A stretch of DNA of 64,000 nucleotides from Ianthella basta (lineage: Eukaryota; Porifera; Demospongiae; Verongiida; Ianthellidae). This document shows positions 1 to 11,359 of the stretch, piece by piece. The notes beneath the pieces were generated by a model, which was given only the letters and a program-made list of their open reading frames with translations, did not search any database and was not told where the DNA came from. The stretch lies in assembly GCA_964019415.1 (NCBI GenBank), contig OZ025869.1, forward strand, positions 3,908,765 to 3,972,764, read 5' to 3'. A program made the translations under genes and the position numbers. Positions within the stretch are counted from its first letter, which is position 1. Each line of letters opens with the position of its first letter.

Positions 1-557
1 GTCCCAGGACTTTGGGTTAAAGGAAAGGTGCACATCTGATAGGGAAGAATTTCTTATGATTCCAAGGAGAAGGTGACGACAGAAGTGCTTGGATAGAGTC
101 ACATCATCACTCAGCGTCAGCTTGTCCATGGTCTTGTTTCCCGAGAGTGACATTTCCATCTTCATCAAAATCTCATAGTTCATTGCCTGCAGAATAAGAC
201 ATCAACACAGTCCATCATGCAGTGGGATGGGGACAAACACCATTTGACACCGTCACTACTGTTTGCCATTAGTGGACATTATCTAAGCTGTCATATGTAA
301 TAAAATATACAACACCTGTGGGGATGTATTAGGGGATATTTCCCAAGGTCAAACACCAAGGGGTATACCATGCACCAATACATCACCAGAACATGTAGAA
401 TGTGTCAATGTACTTTATGTTACCATGGAAACAATATAATATTATAATCATTTTCCATGGTAATGTCATAGCTACATGTATACATCTGCCAGGGAGTTTG
501 GAAACATGCTATAATATATGCTACAATAATGAAGTGAGGGCTTCTCAGCTGGCTCAG
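1..557. other. No gene seen
   Basis: AT-rich noncoding sequence. I see no convincing exon, repeat or RNA gene; the short open frames look like chance. Confidence 0.5.
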
Positions 558-740
558 GCATCAGAAAGGGTTGGTTCTCTAATACCAGCTTCACAACAGG
601 GTTGAAATCCTTGCTGACATTTCGACCAGATGCTCTGGTCTTCTTCGCCCTGAAGAAGACCAGAGCATCTGGTCGAAACGTCGGCAAGGTTTTCAACCCT
701 GTTGTGAAGCTGGTATTAGAGAACCAACCCTTTCTGATGC
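558..740. repeat. Foldback repeat, 89 bp inverted arms
   Basis: The two arms, 558-646 and 652-740, are near-perfect reverse complements around a 5 bp centre (GCCCT). The register holds from end to end with only scattered mismatches. The whole 183 bp would form a long hairpin as RNA. It looks like a non-autonomous mobile foldback element or an inverted pair of element ends. The inner part carries a hammerhead-like core, described separately. Confidence 0.85.
643..689 (+). ncRNA. Hammerhead-like ribozyme core (imperfect)
   Basis: Reading + strand: CTGAAGA at 650-656, a helix GACCAGA/TCTGGTC closed by GCA at 658-674, then GAA, the palindrome ACGT and C ending at 682, followed by GGC which can pair with GCC before the core. 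This is the order expected for a type I hammerhead (CUGANGA, stem II, GAA, stem III, H17, stem I). One extra A between core and stem II and a stem III with no loop make it non-ideal; it could only close stem III as a dimer. Confidence 0.4.
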
Positions 741-1142
741 TACAATAATAATTATATCATAATTATATTAAATTGGCAATCCATACAAATGTCACTGCTA
801 TGCGCTAGTACCCAGAATGGTTTGATATTTGGAATGAAACAAAGAGATATGAACACATTGGCACCTATATGGAAGAGTTTCTTGCAGGATGGTTTCTTTG
901 ACTGAAAACAAGCACCTAATTGTCATTTCCCTCGCACACAAAAACTTGGGAAAGGCATCAAACAGTGTCAGCTTTGTATCTACTCAGCGGGGAGAGCCTA
1001 CATCACTTGCTGAAATAGCGTTTTATCTTATCTCATGTCACAACACAACGACAGCTACATGTATACCTCAATGTCTTGTCTACACTCCCAGCTCTGAGGG
1101 TATTAAGTCAAGTCTATGCCACTGCCTCCCCTATATGTGCAT
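741..1142. other. No gene seen
   Basis: Noncoding; nothing recognised. Confidence 0.5.
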
Positions 1143-1309
<167 letters not shown>

Positions 1310-1789
1310 GGACACACTATGGCATGTGACAGAGTCAACCTGTATGCCAGTATATGTACTAGCAAACAGAGAGTGCATATACTGATAGCTACATGTATAG
1401 ACTGGCTCTGTGAAATGCAAAAGTGGAATTGTAAGTGGGACAGAGCCTCACTCTCTTCAAGGTAGGAGCCACATCCCCTCAAAATGTTGCCTCCACATTC
1501 TCTACCAACAGCCTGCCTGGTGCTGGGTGTGTGGACAAGACTTGTGGTGTACATATATAACGTTGGGTTGGGACATATACAGGATATAGAGAATGTTCGA
1601 AGCTCTACTTCAGTGTGTGATGCAGGCTCTCTCTGTCAAGTGGATATTGGCTGTACAGTACCTTCTTGAGTTTAAGTGAAGACTACTGGATTTAGCTGCT
1701 TTTCATTTCAAGAAATCATTCTATATGAAACACTTCCAAATTTCCATTTATTTAATTAATTCCAACTCCTAAACTTTCTGTGTAGTTAC
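1310..1789. other. No gene seen
   Basis: Noncoding; contains palindromic TACATGTA words, which recur through the window, but no gene-like structure. Confidence 0.5.
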
Positions 1790-2830
1790 GCACACTCCAG
1801 ATGACACTGCCTGGTAATGTCTCATGGCATTCCATGCACATTGAGACAAGGCAAGCCCTACTCCCTTGAACTACCGTCCTGTACACCTGAGAACAACATG
1901 CAGTGACCAGTACTCTCATCTAACATCACCTCCCCCTCACCTGGTAAAAGTGTTTCTGTGACAGTAAGAAATGACCGTCTGAACCGCTCCATCTCACCTG
2001 CCAGCTGCTCTGCCTTTCCTAGACCTCTCAGCAACCTTACATTCCATGTCCCACCTCTCTGCACCTCACGCGCCTACTAGGTACTGATCTTTGCTTGGGC
2101 CTTGACTGGTGTTGGTGTTGAGTGCTATTCTGCCTTACTGCATTGTCTGCGCCACTGAACTGCTGTCTTGTCCTGCTGCCTGTACCTCTGAACACCTTTC
2201 TAAAGTCACCATGTGTCCGTCTGAGATGTGTCCGCATAGAGTTAGGATTGGAGTAACAAGCTGTGCATAGAGGACACTTCGTTGGTTCGCCTGGACATAC
2301 TGTGAGTACTTCCACGCTGGTTATTGGCTGCTGGTCGACGTTCTAGCATGAGCTGAGCCATTGTCTACATCTCCGAACCTCTCCCTCGCGTGTAATATTG
2401 TGCCTAGATCCTGTTCTTGTAGCCGAACCCTTCGTAGGTGAGGTGGCTGGCCTCACGCTGGGCCCCGTCACTGTGCCTCGCCACCGAGAATGAGTCTGAG
2501 ATTCCCTCAAAGGGTAGCAGGAGGCTGTTGGGGAAGCGACCGTGTCTTCCCTCTTCGGCCCATCAGCCGTTGGGGGGATGTGACCCTCTTCCGCCTGTCG
2601 GGGTCCTGCCCGCCGTGATCCAGGCCTTAGGGTTGCCCGGACAACCCGATTGGTGTGGTGGTTGCCAGCTCTGGTAGCCTCCGAGGGCACGTCCCCCTTC
2701 GGATAACCGGCTTGGCTGATGATCATTCTTCGCACCTCTGTTGACTTGCCATACTGCACGATCTTCTTCAGAAGTCTTCTTGGCTCGCATGCACGCACAA
2801 TCTCTGTACCTTTGGCATTCTATCTGTGCT
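1790..2830 (-). mobile_element. LINE 5' fragment: zinc finger ORF and endonuclease start
   Basis: On the minus strand, reading from about 2830 downward, there is an Arg/Pro-rich open frame (2798-2343). It is followed by a C2H2 zinc finger (2315-2037, with CPLC, then SMRTHLRRTHG). Next comes a frame starting TWNVRLLRGLGKAEQ with TVTETLLPGEGE (2064-1858), which matches the start of an apurinic-type LINE endonuclease. Coding resemblance (GVGLAL, then AVSSG) persists to about 1790 with a stop in between, then ends abruptly. The piece is the 5' part of a non-LTR element lacking reverse transcriptase, so it was cut at its 3' side, unlike ordinary 5' truncation. It may be the same family as the reverse transcriptase fragments inside the array, but the segments do not overlap, so this cannot be tested here. 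Confidence 0.7.
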
Positions 2831-2925
2831 TGCTAGGCTTTGTTCGACTGCAGATGACTAAAACAGCAGATGACTAAAACAGCGGGTCACTTCTCTGCAC
2901 TGGTTCCTGCATGTCGGCCATCTTG

Positions 2926-3368
<443 letters not shown>

Positions 3369-3803
3369 CAATAGCTGTACTGGCTATAATAATTATAGTC
3401 GCTGTAGCAGAAGTAGTAGTTGTAGTAGCTAGCTGTAGTAGCAGTAGTAGCAGTAGCATGCAGTAGACCCTGTAAATGGAGTAGATGGAGTAGACCCTGT
3501 AGATTGAGTAGATGCAGTAGACCCTGTAGATGCAGTAGACCCTAGTATCTGGATGGGTAGAGTCTAGACTGGGTATAGACACAGCTAGCTAGATGGAGCA
3601 GATCCTGGATCAGGATGTGTACTGGAGTCTATAGCCTACACATCATGCATGTGCATCACACGCAGGGCCTTGCACACAACGACACACACAGGGCAGCCGT
3701 AGCTACATGGAGTACTATCTAGCTAGTGGGTTAGCCTAGGGTTCACCTTGCAAGGCTACAGGGATGCTGCAACTGGTTCTCCTGGTCTATAATCTATCAT
3801 GCT
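3369..3803. repeat. Repeat R1 with internal GTAGA minisatellite
   Basis: This 435 bp block recurs at 16266-16682 and 39896-40312 with few differences. Its first half is built from GTAGTAGCA triplets and a degenerate minisatellite of 15-24 bp units around AGTAGACCCTGTAGATG; this copy has one more unit than the other two. Coding-like sequence abuts it on the right here and on the left in the array copies, so it may be an intron of an amplified gene family. Confidence 0.85.
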
Positions 3804-5005
3804 CACATTTCGCCAGAAGAGCTACAACGAGCACAGGCTGCAATTCGAATGCTGTCTGCCATTCCAATGGGACCTTCCTTCAGTGATGCTGCAAGTGACT
3901 CTAGATTGAGGAGTGGTGTTTCTGCCAGCAACTCTAGGTCTAGGAGTGATGCTGCTGCAGGTGACTCCACGTGTCGCTCCAGTTCTGGTAGTGGTGTTGC
4001 TGCAGGTGGTTCTACATCAAGGAGTGATGCTTCTGCTTCTGATGGCGGCTCTACCTTGAGGAATGGTGCTGGCAGCTCTACCACCAGCACACAACCTGGG
4101 CCTTCTAGTGGTAAGATCATGCAGGGTGTGTCCCATACCACAGAGGATTGCATATAATAGTACAATTTTACCTACATGTGATTACGCACACTGTACATGT
4201 CAGACGAACAAATGTTGTACAAGATCTCATACATCATGCTTGCTAAAAAGAGCATACTATATACGAGCAGATCTGATTGAAACTTTAATTGTCCTACAAG
4301 AATGATTAACATTTGGCATATATATTGCAAGCCAGACAGGATGTACACATGGGGTCATATGTCAACTGTACATGCTAGAGTCTGATGTAACATCCTTTTG
4401 GGTGTGGTTTGTACTGTTTGTTACATTTGTAATGCAAACACTCTGATGTATTTATGCTTCATTATGCAGGTAGTGACCTTCGTACAAGATGCAATTTGGC
4501 CATTCAAACACTCCAAAGGGCACGAGTAGGCATGGGGACAGGTGCTCGTGAAAAATTTTGTTTCTTACAGAACAGGAAGAGGACTGGTCTTCCTACAATG
4601 CTGACCCCAAAAGTTCGGAAGTTTAAAAGCTGGACCCATCCCTTTGTTTGCCTCCATCAGCGCCACCAAGAAACAATCCCCACAACCGAAAGCACCAAGG
4701 ACACCCTGCTTGAGGCCGGTCTCAGGGAAAAGAAGATCACAATTCCTGACGTCAATGCATCGACAGAAGAATTACGAGCTGTTCTTTTGGATGCCTTTCC
4801 TAAACTGCAAGATGCAGGTGGTTTCTGTTTTGCCAAGTGTAGGAGCAATTCGCGTTGCCTAGAGCCCCTGCCATCTTTGTGCTTGACTTCACCACGGATA
4901 CTACAAGATCACGTAGGGAATGCCCGAACCTACATCCTGCCAATGCTGATGGGCCACTGGACACTCAACATTCCAGGTCTTGGCTTACATATGAAGGTGA
5001 TTTAG
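3801..5005 (+). CDS. Two-exon gene of a HECT-ligase-associated family, partial
   Basis: Exon 1 (3801-4110) reads ISPEELQRAQAAIRMLS and then a Ser-rich segment ending PGPSSG. A GTAAGA donor lies at 4111 and a CAG acceptor at 4467-4469. Splicing keeps phase and continues SDLRTRCNLAIQTLQRAR. Exon 2 (4470-5005) carries KFKSWTHPFVCL, then EAGLREKKI, LLDAFPKLQDAGGF and VGNARTYILPM. From memory, this last set is the domain found upstream of HECT in large sponge and cnidarian families annotated as HECT E3 ligases; its function is not known to me. No HECT domain follows, and homology seems lost near 4960, so the gene is partial. The start is uncertain because coding begins exactly where R1 ends. The frame is open through both exons, so this copy is not obviously dead. 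Confidence 0.6.
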
Positions 5006-5886
5006 TGTACATGTGGATATCAGTGTGTCCATTGAGTGGAGGGTCTACACCTACACCACTATTCCCCAGAAACAGCTTTGTCACCAACACCATACTCACA
5101 CGCACTAACAGCCCACGACCTGTAACACGAAGAGTTTCTGGCAATGACCACATCTTTTGCAATGGTGGTAGCACACAGGATGCACAAGTAACATGGCATA
5201 ACAGCAATGGTGGACGGCTAGTAGATTGTTCTTCTCCGTGCATGAACTGTGGTGGCCGCTGTCAAGATAAGAACACTCTCAATCCACCATCTTCATTCAC
5301 CAAGGACAGACCAGCTGTGTGGGAGGATGTAATACCATGTCATACTAAGTAAGGGAAGATACAGTTCAAGTAGTTTACCTTATGTGAACCAGGAAATGCA
5401 CATGAAAGTCTGTGGAAGCAGGCAGTCCTTTCATTAGTGCATAATAATAATGTTAATATTATGTGTAGTGTATAAAATAAGCAGTTTGTTGTGTGAGCAG
5501 CAGTATAGTATTAACCTGCAAGGTACAATTGTGGATTGTCCCTCACAATGGCTTGCCAACTAACTTCATGCATTTGACGGCATGGAGAGATGTTTTTCTT
5601 CATCTAGTATGACTTCTTCTGTAGAGTGATGTGTGAATCTAGGATGGCAGGAGAGACCAATTAGCAAATGCATCTGTTGTATGATGAGGAACCAACATAT
5701 ACGTGCACTTAGTAAGCATGTCAGTAGTTTTACAGTAGTGATTGGTGGGGTACGCAAGTGCAACACACTGTTCGCATGTGCTAGTAAGTGCATGTGCTCT
5801 TGCCAAACAATGTTTTTCATCATAGTCTACTTCTATAAATATCACGAGAGACTGCAACAATTCAATGAACAATCAGCCATAGCCAT
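5006..5886. other. No clear gene
   Basis: An alternative frame stays open to about 5350 but shows no family signature. The remainder is AT-rich noncoding sequence. Confidence 0.45.
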
Positions 5887-7522
5887 TTATAATTCAAAAC
5901 TGAGCATGAAAAAAATGTCATAGTATGATAATAATATTATAGTGCAGTGGCGATTAATAACAGGTAAGTTAGTCAGTACTTCCACCGTCAGTACTTCCAA
6001 GGTCTGATGACTGTTGCAAGCACCAGTATAGATTAATCGCTGCAATGGTTTCTGCTGCCTGTATAGACTGGATTTTAGCTGCTATTGAGTGCACATTCCT
6101 AGCACACAAAGCATCTTGCACGCTTGTATCCTTCAATGTACACTCGGCTTCCTTTGCCACTGCATTAAATAGAGGCAACACTTCCTGTGCGTTGGTTGCT
6201 ACGTTTAGTATCTGTCCCAGTGCAAAGTTTTCTAGCACAGTTCACATGCCAGTCTACACCTTCTCTTGGCGATTAAGAGCAAACCTATTACTGGATGGAA
6301 TGTCCACATGTTGTAGTTCACTGTAGTTTCTCTTTCTAGATGCAGTAATACTGAGCACCATTCTTGCCCTATTTGGGTTCTTACAACCTTTACACTTGCA
6401 GTCTGCCTTACAGCTGTCTCCACCCCACTAGCAGGGGCATCTACACTTCTACTTAGTGCTTTTGTTAATAGCTGTGCAAGAAATTACATTGTCTTCCTTT
6501 TTGTTTACTCCACAGCAACAGAAGCTGGCTGGTGATTCCTTCTGCTGTTCTGCTTTTGTTACCCCATCCCGTCATAGTACCCTGCACCAGCACCCCTGTA
6601 AGCTATGTATAGATTGATGGCATCTGGTATTACTTTAGAGCATTTACAAGGCAAAAACACCAAGACAGGTTCATGGCGAAAAGAGGTTAGCACACAGAGC
6701 ATCACTTATAATGCATTTGCCATGGCTGATGCCATTAAGTCACCAAAGTCGCTGTCATAGTACCTGTTGCTTTCAAAGTTTCAAGCTTCAACAGTGTAAG
6801 ATACCAACTTTGTCAGGTGATGACGTAATGTCATAACCCACATTACTCAGCAGTGAACCAAAGTTAGGATTGCATTTCATGGCCTCCTCTGTTGTTTTGC
6901 TGATGGAATGAAAGAAGCGGTTACCATCACCTGGGACAGGAGATGCTGCAAAGCCTAGCGAGGATAAGTTGCTGGTGAGAGTGTCTCTATGTGTTGGGTT
7001 TCCTGATATCAATGTATTGTCCCTGTAAACTGGCCTAATTTTGTCTGATTATACCCAATCTGTAATCTTCGTCTGTTTTGTGTCTTGTATGTCTGAAATT
7101 GTGTGTACCGTGCAGCATAACAGAGAGCCTGTTGTAGTATTGCAGCTGCCTTGCCTCTGTCATATTAGTCTTGGTCTATGGTTGTCCCTGAGTGCATGTT
7201 CATCATTAGTTCGTCTATTGTGGGATATGTGCCAGTGGTTTTTGGTACAATTCCAAAGTATTCATCAATGTCATCATCTTATTCTACTGCCAGCGATGTA
7301 ACCGGAGGAGTTACTGTTTTGCCCTTAAAGTGTAACTTGTTGTTTTACTTGTATTGTTACACTTAATAGTGCGTATGCCAGCAGTACACCTATCCTGCTC
7401 CTGTTGAAGTGCCTGTTGAGCAACATGTGAAGATTTTTGTTTCTGTTTGTGCCACAGCCACGTGGTATGCCTGATAGGCAGCCGTGGCGAACGTGTACCA
7501 AGAGATTTACTATTTCATTCAA
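5887..7522 (-). mobile_element. OTU-protease transposon relic (left copy)
   Basis: Reading the minus strand, a frame at 7522-7325 contains RHGCLSGIPRGCGTN, a motif I associate with a sponge/cnidarian transposon protein family. Below it, 7012-6430 encodes OTU-like cysteine protease sequence (FAASPVPGDGN, FFHSIS, NFGSLL and further down a GHYD-type end). A Cys-rich CRCG tail and a short C-terminal frame (6238-5969, LGQILNVATNAQEVLPLF) follow. Related blocks lie at 17050-18334 and 40680-41844, and a short end piece at 44625-44847. The element is broken. I assign it to a DNA transposon of uncertain superfamily; KDZ-type elements are known to carry OTU domains. Confidence 0.6.
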
Positions 7523-7677
7523 AGCAGACTGTTATTAGATCATCACTGATTTCCAGCCATTTTATAACTCAGCTCTGAATGTTTGCTTTAATTACGGAAG
7601 GTGAGTGTGTCTCCATCTTTCTGTCATCTCCCTTGTCCTGTGCATCTCGAAGTGTTTGTGCAAAGTCAGACAAGCAG

Positions 7678-7735
7678 GTGTTGCATCTACAGGGTCTACT
7701 GCATCTACTCCATCTATACAGGGGCTACTCCACTC
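7678..7735. repeat. R1-type minisatellite, inverted
   Basis: Three or so units of CTACAGGGTCTACTGCAT, the reverse complement of the R1 minisatellite, outside any R1 copy. Confidence 0.7.
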
Positions 7736-8058
7736 TATTTGGTTACACGGTACATGAGTACCAGCCGCCATTATAGGCCAACAGGTCAATAGACTTCTGC
7801 TGTATTTGGGGCTGTAGCTCACAGGAGAACAGTTAGGTAAGCTTCCTACTACACGACTATTACTAAAACATGTTCTAGAAACACTTGCATTCTTTGGATA
7901 CATGGCAAAATATAAAGAAAGATGATTTCAAGTCTAGCAAACAGAGAGCGTCGAGCGGGCAGCCATTTTACAATGTCCGTCAGTGATGATAATTAGAGTT
8001 GTATCTCGCAGAAGAGATGTTATTAGCTTTTTATTAGTGTAACTCTATTAACACATGT
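7736..8058. other. No gene seen
   Basis: Noncoding; nothing recognised. Confidence 0.45.
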
Positions 8059-8400
8059 TCATGACCAAATTTCGTTCAATTCAAAGATGGCCATTAGAGA
8101 CGATTTTAAGCTTTGTAAAGAACGACATGACATTTGCAATGACAGAAATATATATATTATATACGAACATGAAGCCATAAGAATGCCTAAAAGTGAAAAC
8201 AATATAAGGGCACCGAAAAAGTGATGGCTAAAAGATGGAGGGTGAATGCATACATAGATAGCCAAAAGGAAGAGTAGATTGAGAGCACTTACAATGGAAT
8301 AGGGATACGGTGAGAGAGATGACAAGACGAGGGACTGATATGTGGTGTGTAAAATTGCATGTGCAATAAAAGATCTGGTTATTGTAACAATGAGTTCCAT
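8059..8400 (-). CDS. Hydrophobic open frame, possible membrane-protein exon
   Basis: A 113-codon frame with two strongly hydrophobic stretches (NLLFLLAIYVCI and FFGALILFSLLGILM) that could be membrane segments. It contains a strong GTAAGT donor-like site about a third of the way in and a CAG acceptor-like site upstream, so the true exon may be shorter. It lies downstream of another minus-strand exon candidate at 8697-8930. No family recognised; it may be chance. Confidence 0.2.
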   Translation of the reverse strand: MELIVTITRSFIAHAILHTTYQSLVLSSLSPYPYSIVSALNLLFLLAIYVCIHPPSFSHHFFGALILFSLLGILMASCSYIIYIFLSLQMSCRSLQSLKSSLMAIFELNEIWS

Positions 8401-8696
8401 GCATGAGCTAACTGAAAACTGGGTGATTTTCTACCATAATCTGTTCTGATTTTAGGTAGGACTAAGTGTTTGAAAACTTTGCCTCTGGTGTAGTGATTGT
8501 GTGATGGTACTGTTAAAAGTGAAGATAGATAAGGGGTAGATACCGTGGCTGTGGATAGGATTGACTTAGCGAGTCTGATCTGATTGAGGTTATAATACTC
8601 TTGTAGCGTTCTCCAGCCAAGGACTTTTTATGCCAATGCTTATGAGTGAACCACAGAAGTATAGTGAATACACAAGGACATGCACCATTTCAGTGT

Positions 8697-8930
8697 CATA
8701 CCTGAGCAAAACCTTCGGTAACTCTTGCTAAAATGCTGCCATGAGTGACATCAAGCAGTGAGACTAAATCACTGGGGTATACTTCCTTGTTCATAATGGT
8801 TTCAGAGCTTGAGTGATAAAGAGGATCAGATTGCCATCTTTGGCCTTGCCACAATTCCCTACATTGGCAGAAGGTAGAACTTGATCTGATCCTGTTACCT
8901 CTGGATATCAGGCTAATTTGCTTGCAGTAC
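8697..8930 (-). CDS. Exon-like open frame, unknown gene
   Basis: The minus strand reads NRIRSSSTFCQCRELW, then NKEVYPSDLVSLLDV and ARVTEGFAQ, ending in CAG followed by GTATGA, a plausible donor at 8697-8696. The composition is protein-like. No domain recognised. It could be one exon of a host gene extending in both directions, with the frame at 8059-8400 downstream. Confidence 0.3.
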
Positions 8931-9209
8931 ATTTGCACGCTAGCAGGTTTCCAACAATCTTCACAAGACTGAGATGTAGGATGTTACTCCACCAGAAGTA
9001 ACATGTTGTAAATAGAATATGCACATTACTTCTAGCTTTTAATTATCCATTAGTCATTATCTTACATGTTGTGGGCATATTACACGAGAAAGTCTAAAGC
9101 TTATCACTGCAGAGAGTGCAGGAATAGGCAAAGTGGTGCCGTGTCTGTGATTGGACTCAATCACTTAGAGCAAGTAGTACATGGGGAAGGAAGAGAGCTG
9201 GTTGTGGTG
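8931..9209. other. No gene seen
   Basis: Noncoding spacer before the tRNA-like sequence. Confidence 0.45.
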
Positions 9210-9281
9210 GGTGTCATAGCTCAGTGGCAGAGCGCTGGCGGCTGAAGCCAGAGGGCTCTGGGTTCGATTCCTGGTGACACC
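9210..9281 (+). tRNA. tRNA-like sequence, probably a SINE head or tRNA pseudogene
   Basis: The 72 nt fold as a cloverleaf: acceptor GGTGTCA/TGACACC, D stem GCTC/GAGC, anticodon stem CTGGC/GCCAG, T stem CTGGG/CCTGG with loop TTCGATT. The A box (TAGCTCAGTGG) and B box (GGTTCGATTCC) fit RNA polymerase III promoters. The anticodon loop GGCTGAA has G where U33 is required, so a working tRNA is unlikely (it would read CTG, glutamine). There is no CCA and no terminator-like T run immediately downstream. A tRNA-derived SINE head is the best reading; its tail is not obvious. Confidence 0.6.
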
Positions 9282-9512
9282 ACTTTCTTTCTTCCCCAAG
9301 CTGTTTCACAAGTCTACAGACATTAACAGCATTACTATCATAGGTCTACAGACCAGTGAGGAGTCCCAGCCATTGGACTCCTCCCTTGCTGTGATTATGC
9401 TCATAATCCTTCATGATAATCAACTGCACACAGCAATTACCTGCACTAATTATTATGCTCAACAAATGTGATACACATTACCTTCAATGAGTTGGATGGG
9501 TTGGCCAGATGA
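9282..9512. other. Possible SINE body, otherwise nothing
   Basis: Sequence after the tRNA-like head, with no poly-A or short tandem tail that would mark a SINE end. Confidence 0.35.
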
Positions 9513-9803
9513 CTAACTGCACACACTCATTGCTGTGTTAAAGACTTGTTCTTGACACGCTAGCCAGGCACTACTACGGAAGGGGGATAAAATGTTCCTA
9601 GACAAGCCATATGCAGGATCTCCGTACAGTACATATGAACTTCCATCAGGTGCATTAAATTGGAGACGCTTGTTGGGGAGTCCGCTGACTGATAACATGA
9701 AAACATCATGGAGTGTACCTTCCAATGGGCCATACATATGTGCAATCAATCCGTTTGGTGTGACCATGGACTACAAACAGATAAAAGAACACAACATCAT
9801 ATG
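9513..9803 (-). mobile_element. PIF/Harbinger transposase fragment (DDE_4 type)
   Basis: The 84-codon minus-strand frame reads VTPNGLIAHMYGPLEG, then LHDVFMLSVSGLPN, YVLYGDPAYGLS and FNTAMS. This matches the catalytic core of Harbinger-type nucleases, where YGDPAY carries one of the acidic residues. The N-terminal helix-turn-helix part and the C-terminus are missing from this piece. It ends next to a Harbinger-like element end at about 9804, so it may be a second, separately truncated copy. Confidence 0.75.
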
Positions 9804-10417
9804 TAAGGGGCGGGTCACACTACGGCAGAAACATCGGTGGCGGCGGCGGTAACGTTTACGGTGACGGTAAAAAACGTGGCAAATCGGTCACACGCAATAA
9901 TATTGTTCAGTGAACAAAGAGAAGATGGCGTCTATCGTGTTGTTGTGGATCTATCTGTTTTCGCTGTTTCGGCATCGCGTTGCCCTTGGACATCGCAGGA
10001 ATCGTCTTCGCGGCAGTTCGTTTGCTGTTCGTCGCCAGCAGGCTTGGCGCAGGAGTCGTCGTGCACGATTGCGCTTGCAATCCCAGTTCGCGTTGGTTCT
10101 CCCGCCGTTCCAGGACGCAGTGCGCTCCATTCGAGCCCCACGCCGGTTCTGGGCAGCACGGCTTGTGGGAGAAAGACGTGTGCCTCCTCTGGAGAAGTAT
10201 GGGGAGGAACTATCCTGACTGGGAGGACAGCCAGTACTTGCAGCACTTTCGACATTCACTTTCACTATTACCGAGTCCAACTTGTTGCTGACTTCATTCT
10301 CACTGTACTTCCCAGGTCTGCCAAGCTCCTCTGAAACGTACGCGTTGAGGCGCGTGGTGGCTATGGCCTCTTTTTTCTTCCTCTTCAGCATTTTGCCACC
10401 GAATTCCTCAAGGATGT
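9804..10417. mobile_element. PIF/Harbinger-like element end, cut by the array edge
   Basis: TAA followed by GGGGCGGGTCACACTACGGC at 9804-9826 looks like a Harbinger terminal inverted repeat with a 3 bp target site. The + strand then has a frame (9925-10218) with RAPRRFWAARLVGERR, reminiscent of the transposase N-terminus. The minus strand at 10391-10250 reads LNAYVSEELGRPGKYSENEV, like the Myb/SANT-type partner protein of these elements. The sequence stops at the tandem array boundary, so the far end is missing. Confidence 0.5.
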
Positions 10418-11359
10418 CTTACTTATTCAGCTTATTAATCTTCATGGCAATATAAGTGTTTCCAGAGATGGACAGACGACGTGCAGAATTGCTGAAGAAC
10501 CTTACCAGAACAGCTACGGCTTTTTTGCACGGGCTCTAACCATCTGTTGCCATAATATTATAGGTCCAACTTCTCATTAGTGCAAGGGGGCAGAACAGCA
10601 GTGCTTTCCTGCCACACCCGATAATGAGCGAGAAGTTATCTTCCGCCCGCTAGCGACAACGGAAAGTTATGTCTATATACCCACCTGGCTAGTGCTGTGA
10701 ACGTTGAAATTAACTTAAAGTGCAGTTTATTATATTTCAGGTACTGTTTGCAGTGACAGTGGCAGTGACCATGTGTTGGCTGCCTGTATCTAATGTGCCA
10801 CTGGTGAGTATTACACTGTGTATCTTAATTAGGAAACACTATACAAATAGCAAACTACAAGGCAATACAAGGATATGTATACGTGCACTGTAGGTAATCG
10901 TGCTACTCATAGCAGCCATTTGGGAAAGGTTTAGAGCAATGAAGACAAAGACAGTGAACTGGAGAGGGTGGTATGTTGTGACATAGGCAAAATATAACCT
11001 CTCCATCTCTCCAGAGACAGATGCTGCAGAGGGAGAGGAGATATAGGACAAGAGCATGCAGTGCTCTCTTCCCCCACCCACGGTTGCTCTTCTCCCCCCT
11101 ATGCCCATGATGACACCAGGGAGACAGTTGTTTAACCTGTAACCTGTTTACCCATCAGTAGGTAGCATGAACATGTATAACTACAAACATTTAAAAACAT
11201 GTTTAACAATAAACACTTAAGATGACATGCATGATCAAGGTTCATTCAACAACATCTCAAAGTAATGTATAGTCATTAAGTATTCAATATCATGTACTAC
11301 TACTATAAGTTGTCCACTGTCAATGTAATATACCACTTAAATATGGAAAAACACACATT
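10418..11359. other. Unit start, no gene seen (unit 1)
   Basis: Noncoding, also at 34614-35555 and 61664-62602. Two short inverted words, AACTTCTCATTA and TAATGAGCGAGAAGTT, flank about 45 bp near 10569. An 88-89 codon minus-strand frame at 10839-11108 persists in all three copies, but it has no recognisable domain and unit 3 has lost one codon; I do not call it a gene. Confidence 0.5.

Noticed and set aside
9210-9281. Functional tRNA-Gln(CTG)
   Set aside because: Position 33 is G and the T stem has two wobble pairs; more likely a SINE or pseudogene.
10839-11108. 88-89 codon minus-strand frame conserved in three units
   Set aside because: Conservation reflects recent duplication of the whole unit; sequence is low in protein character and has no domain.
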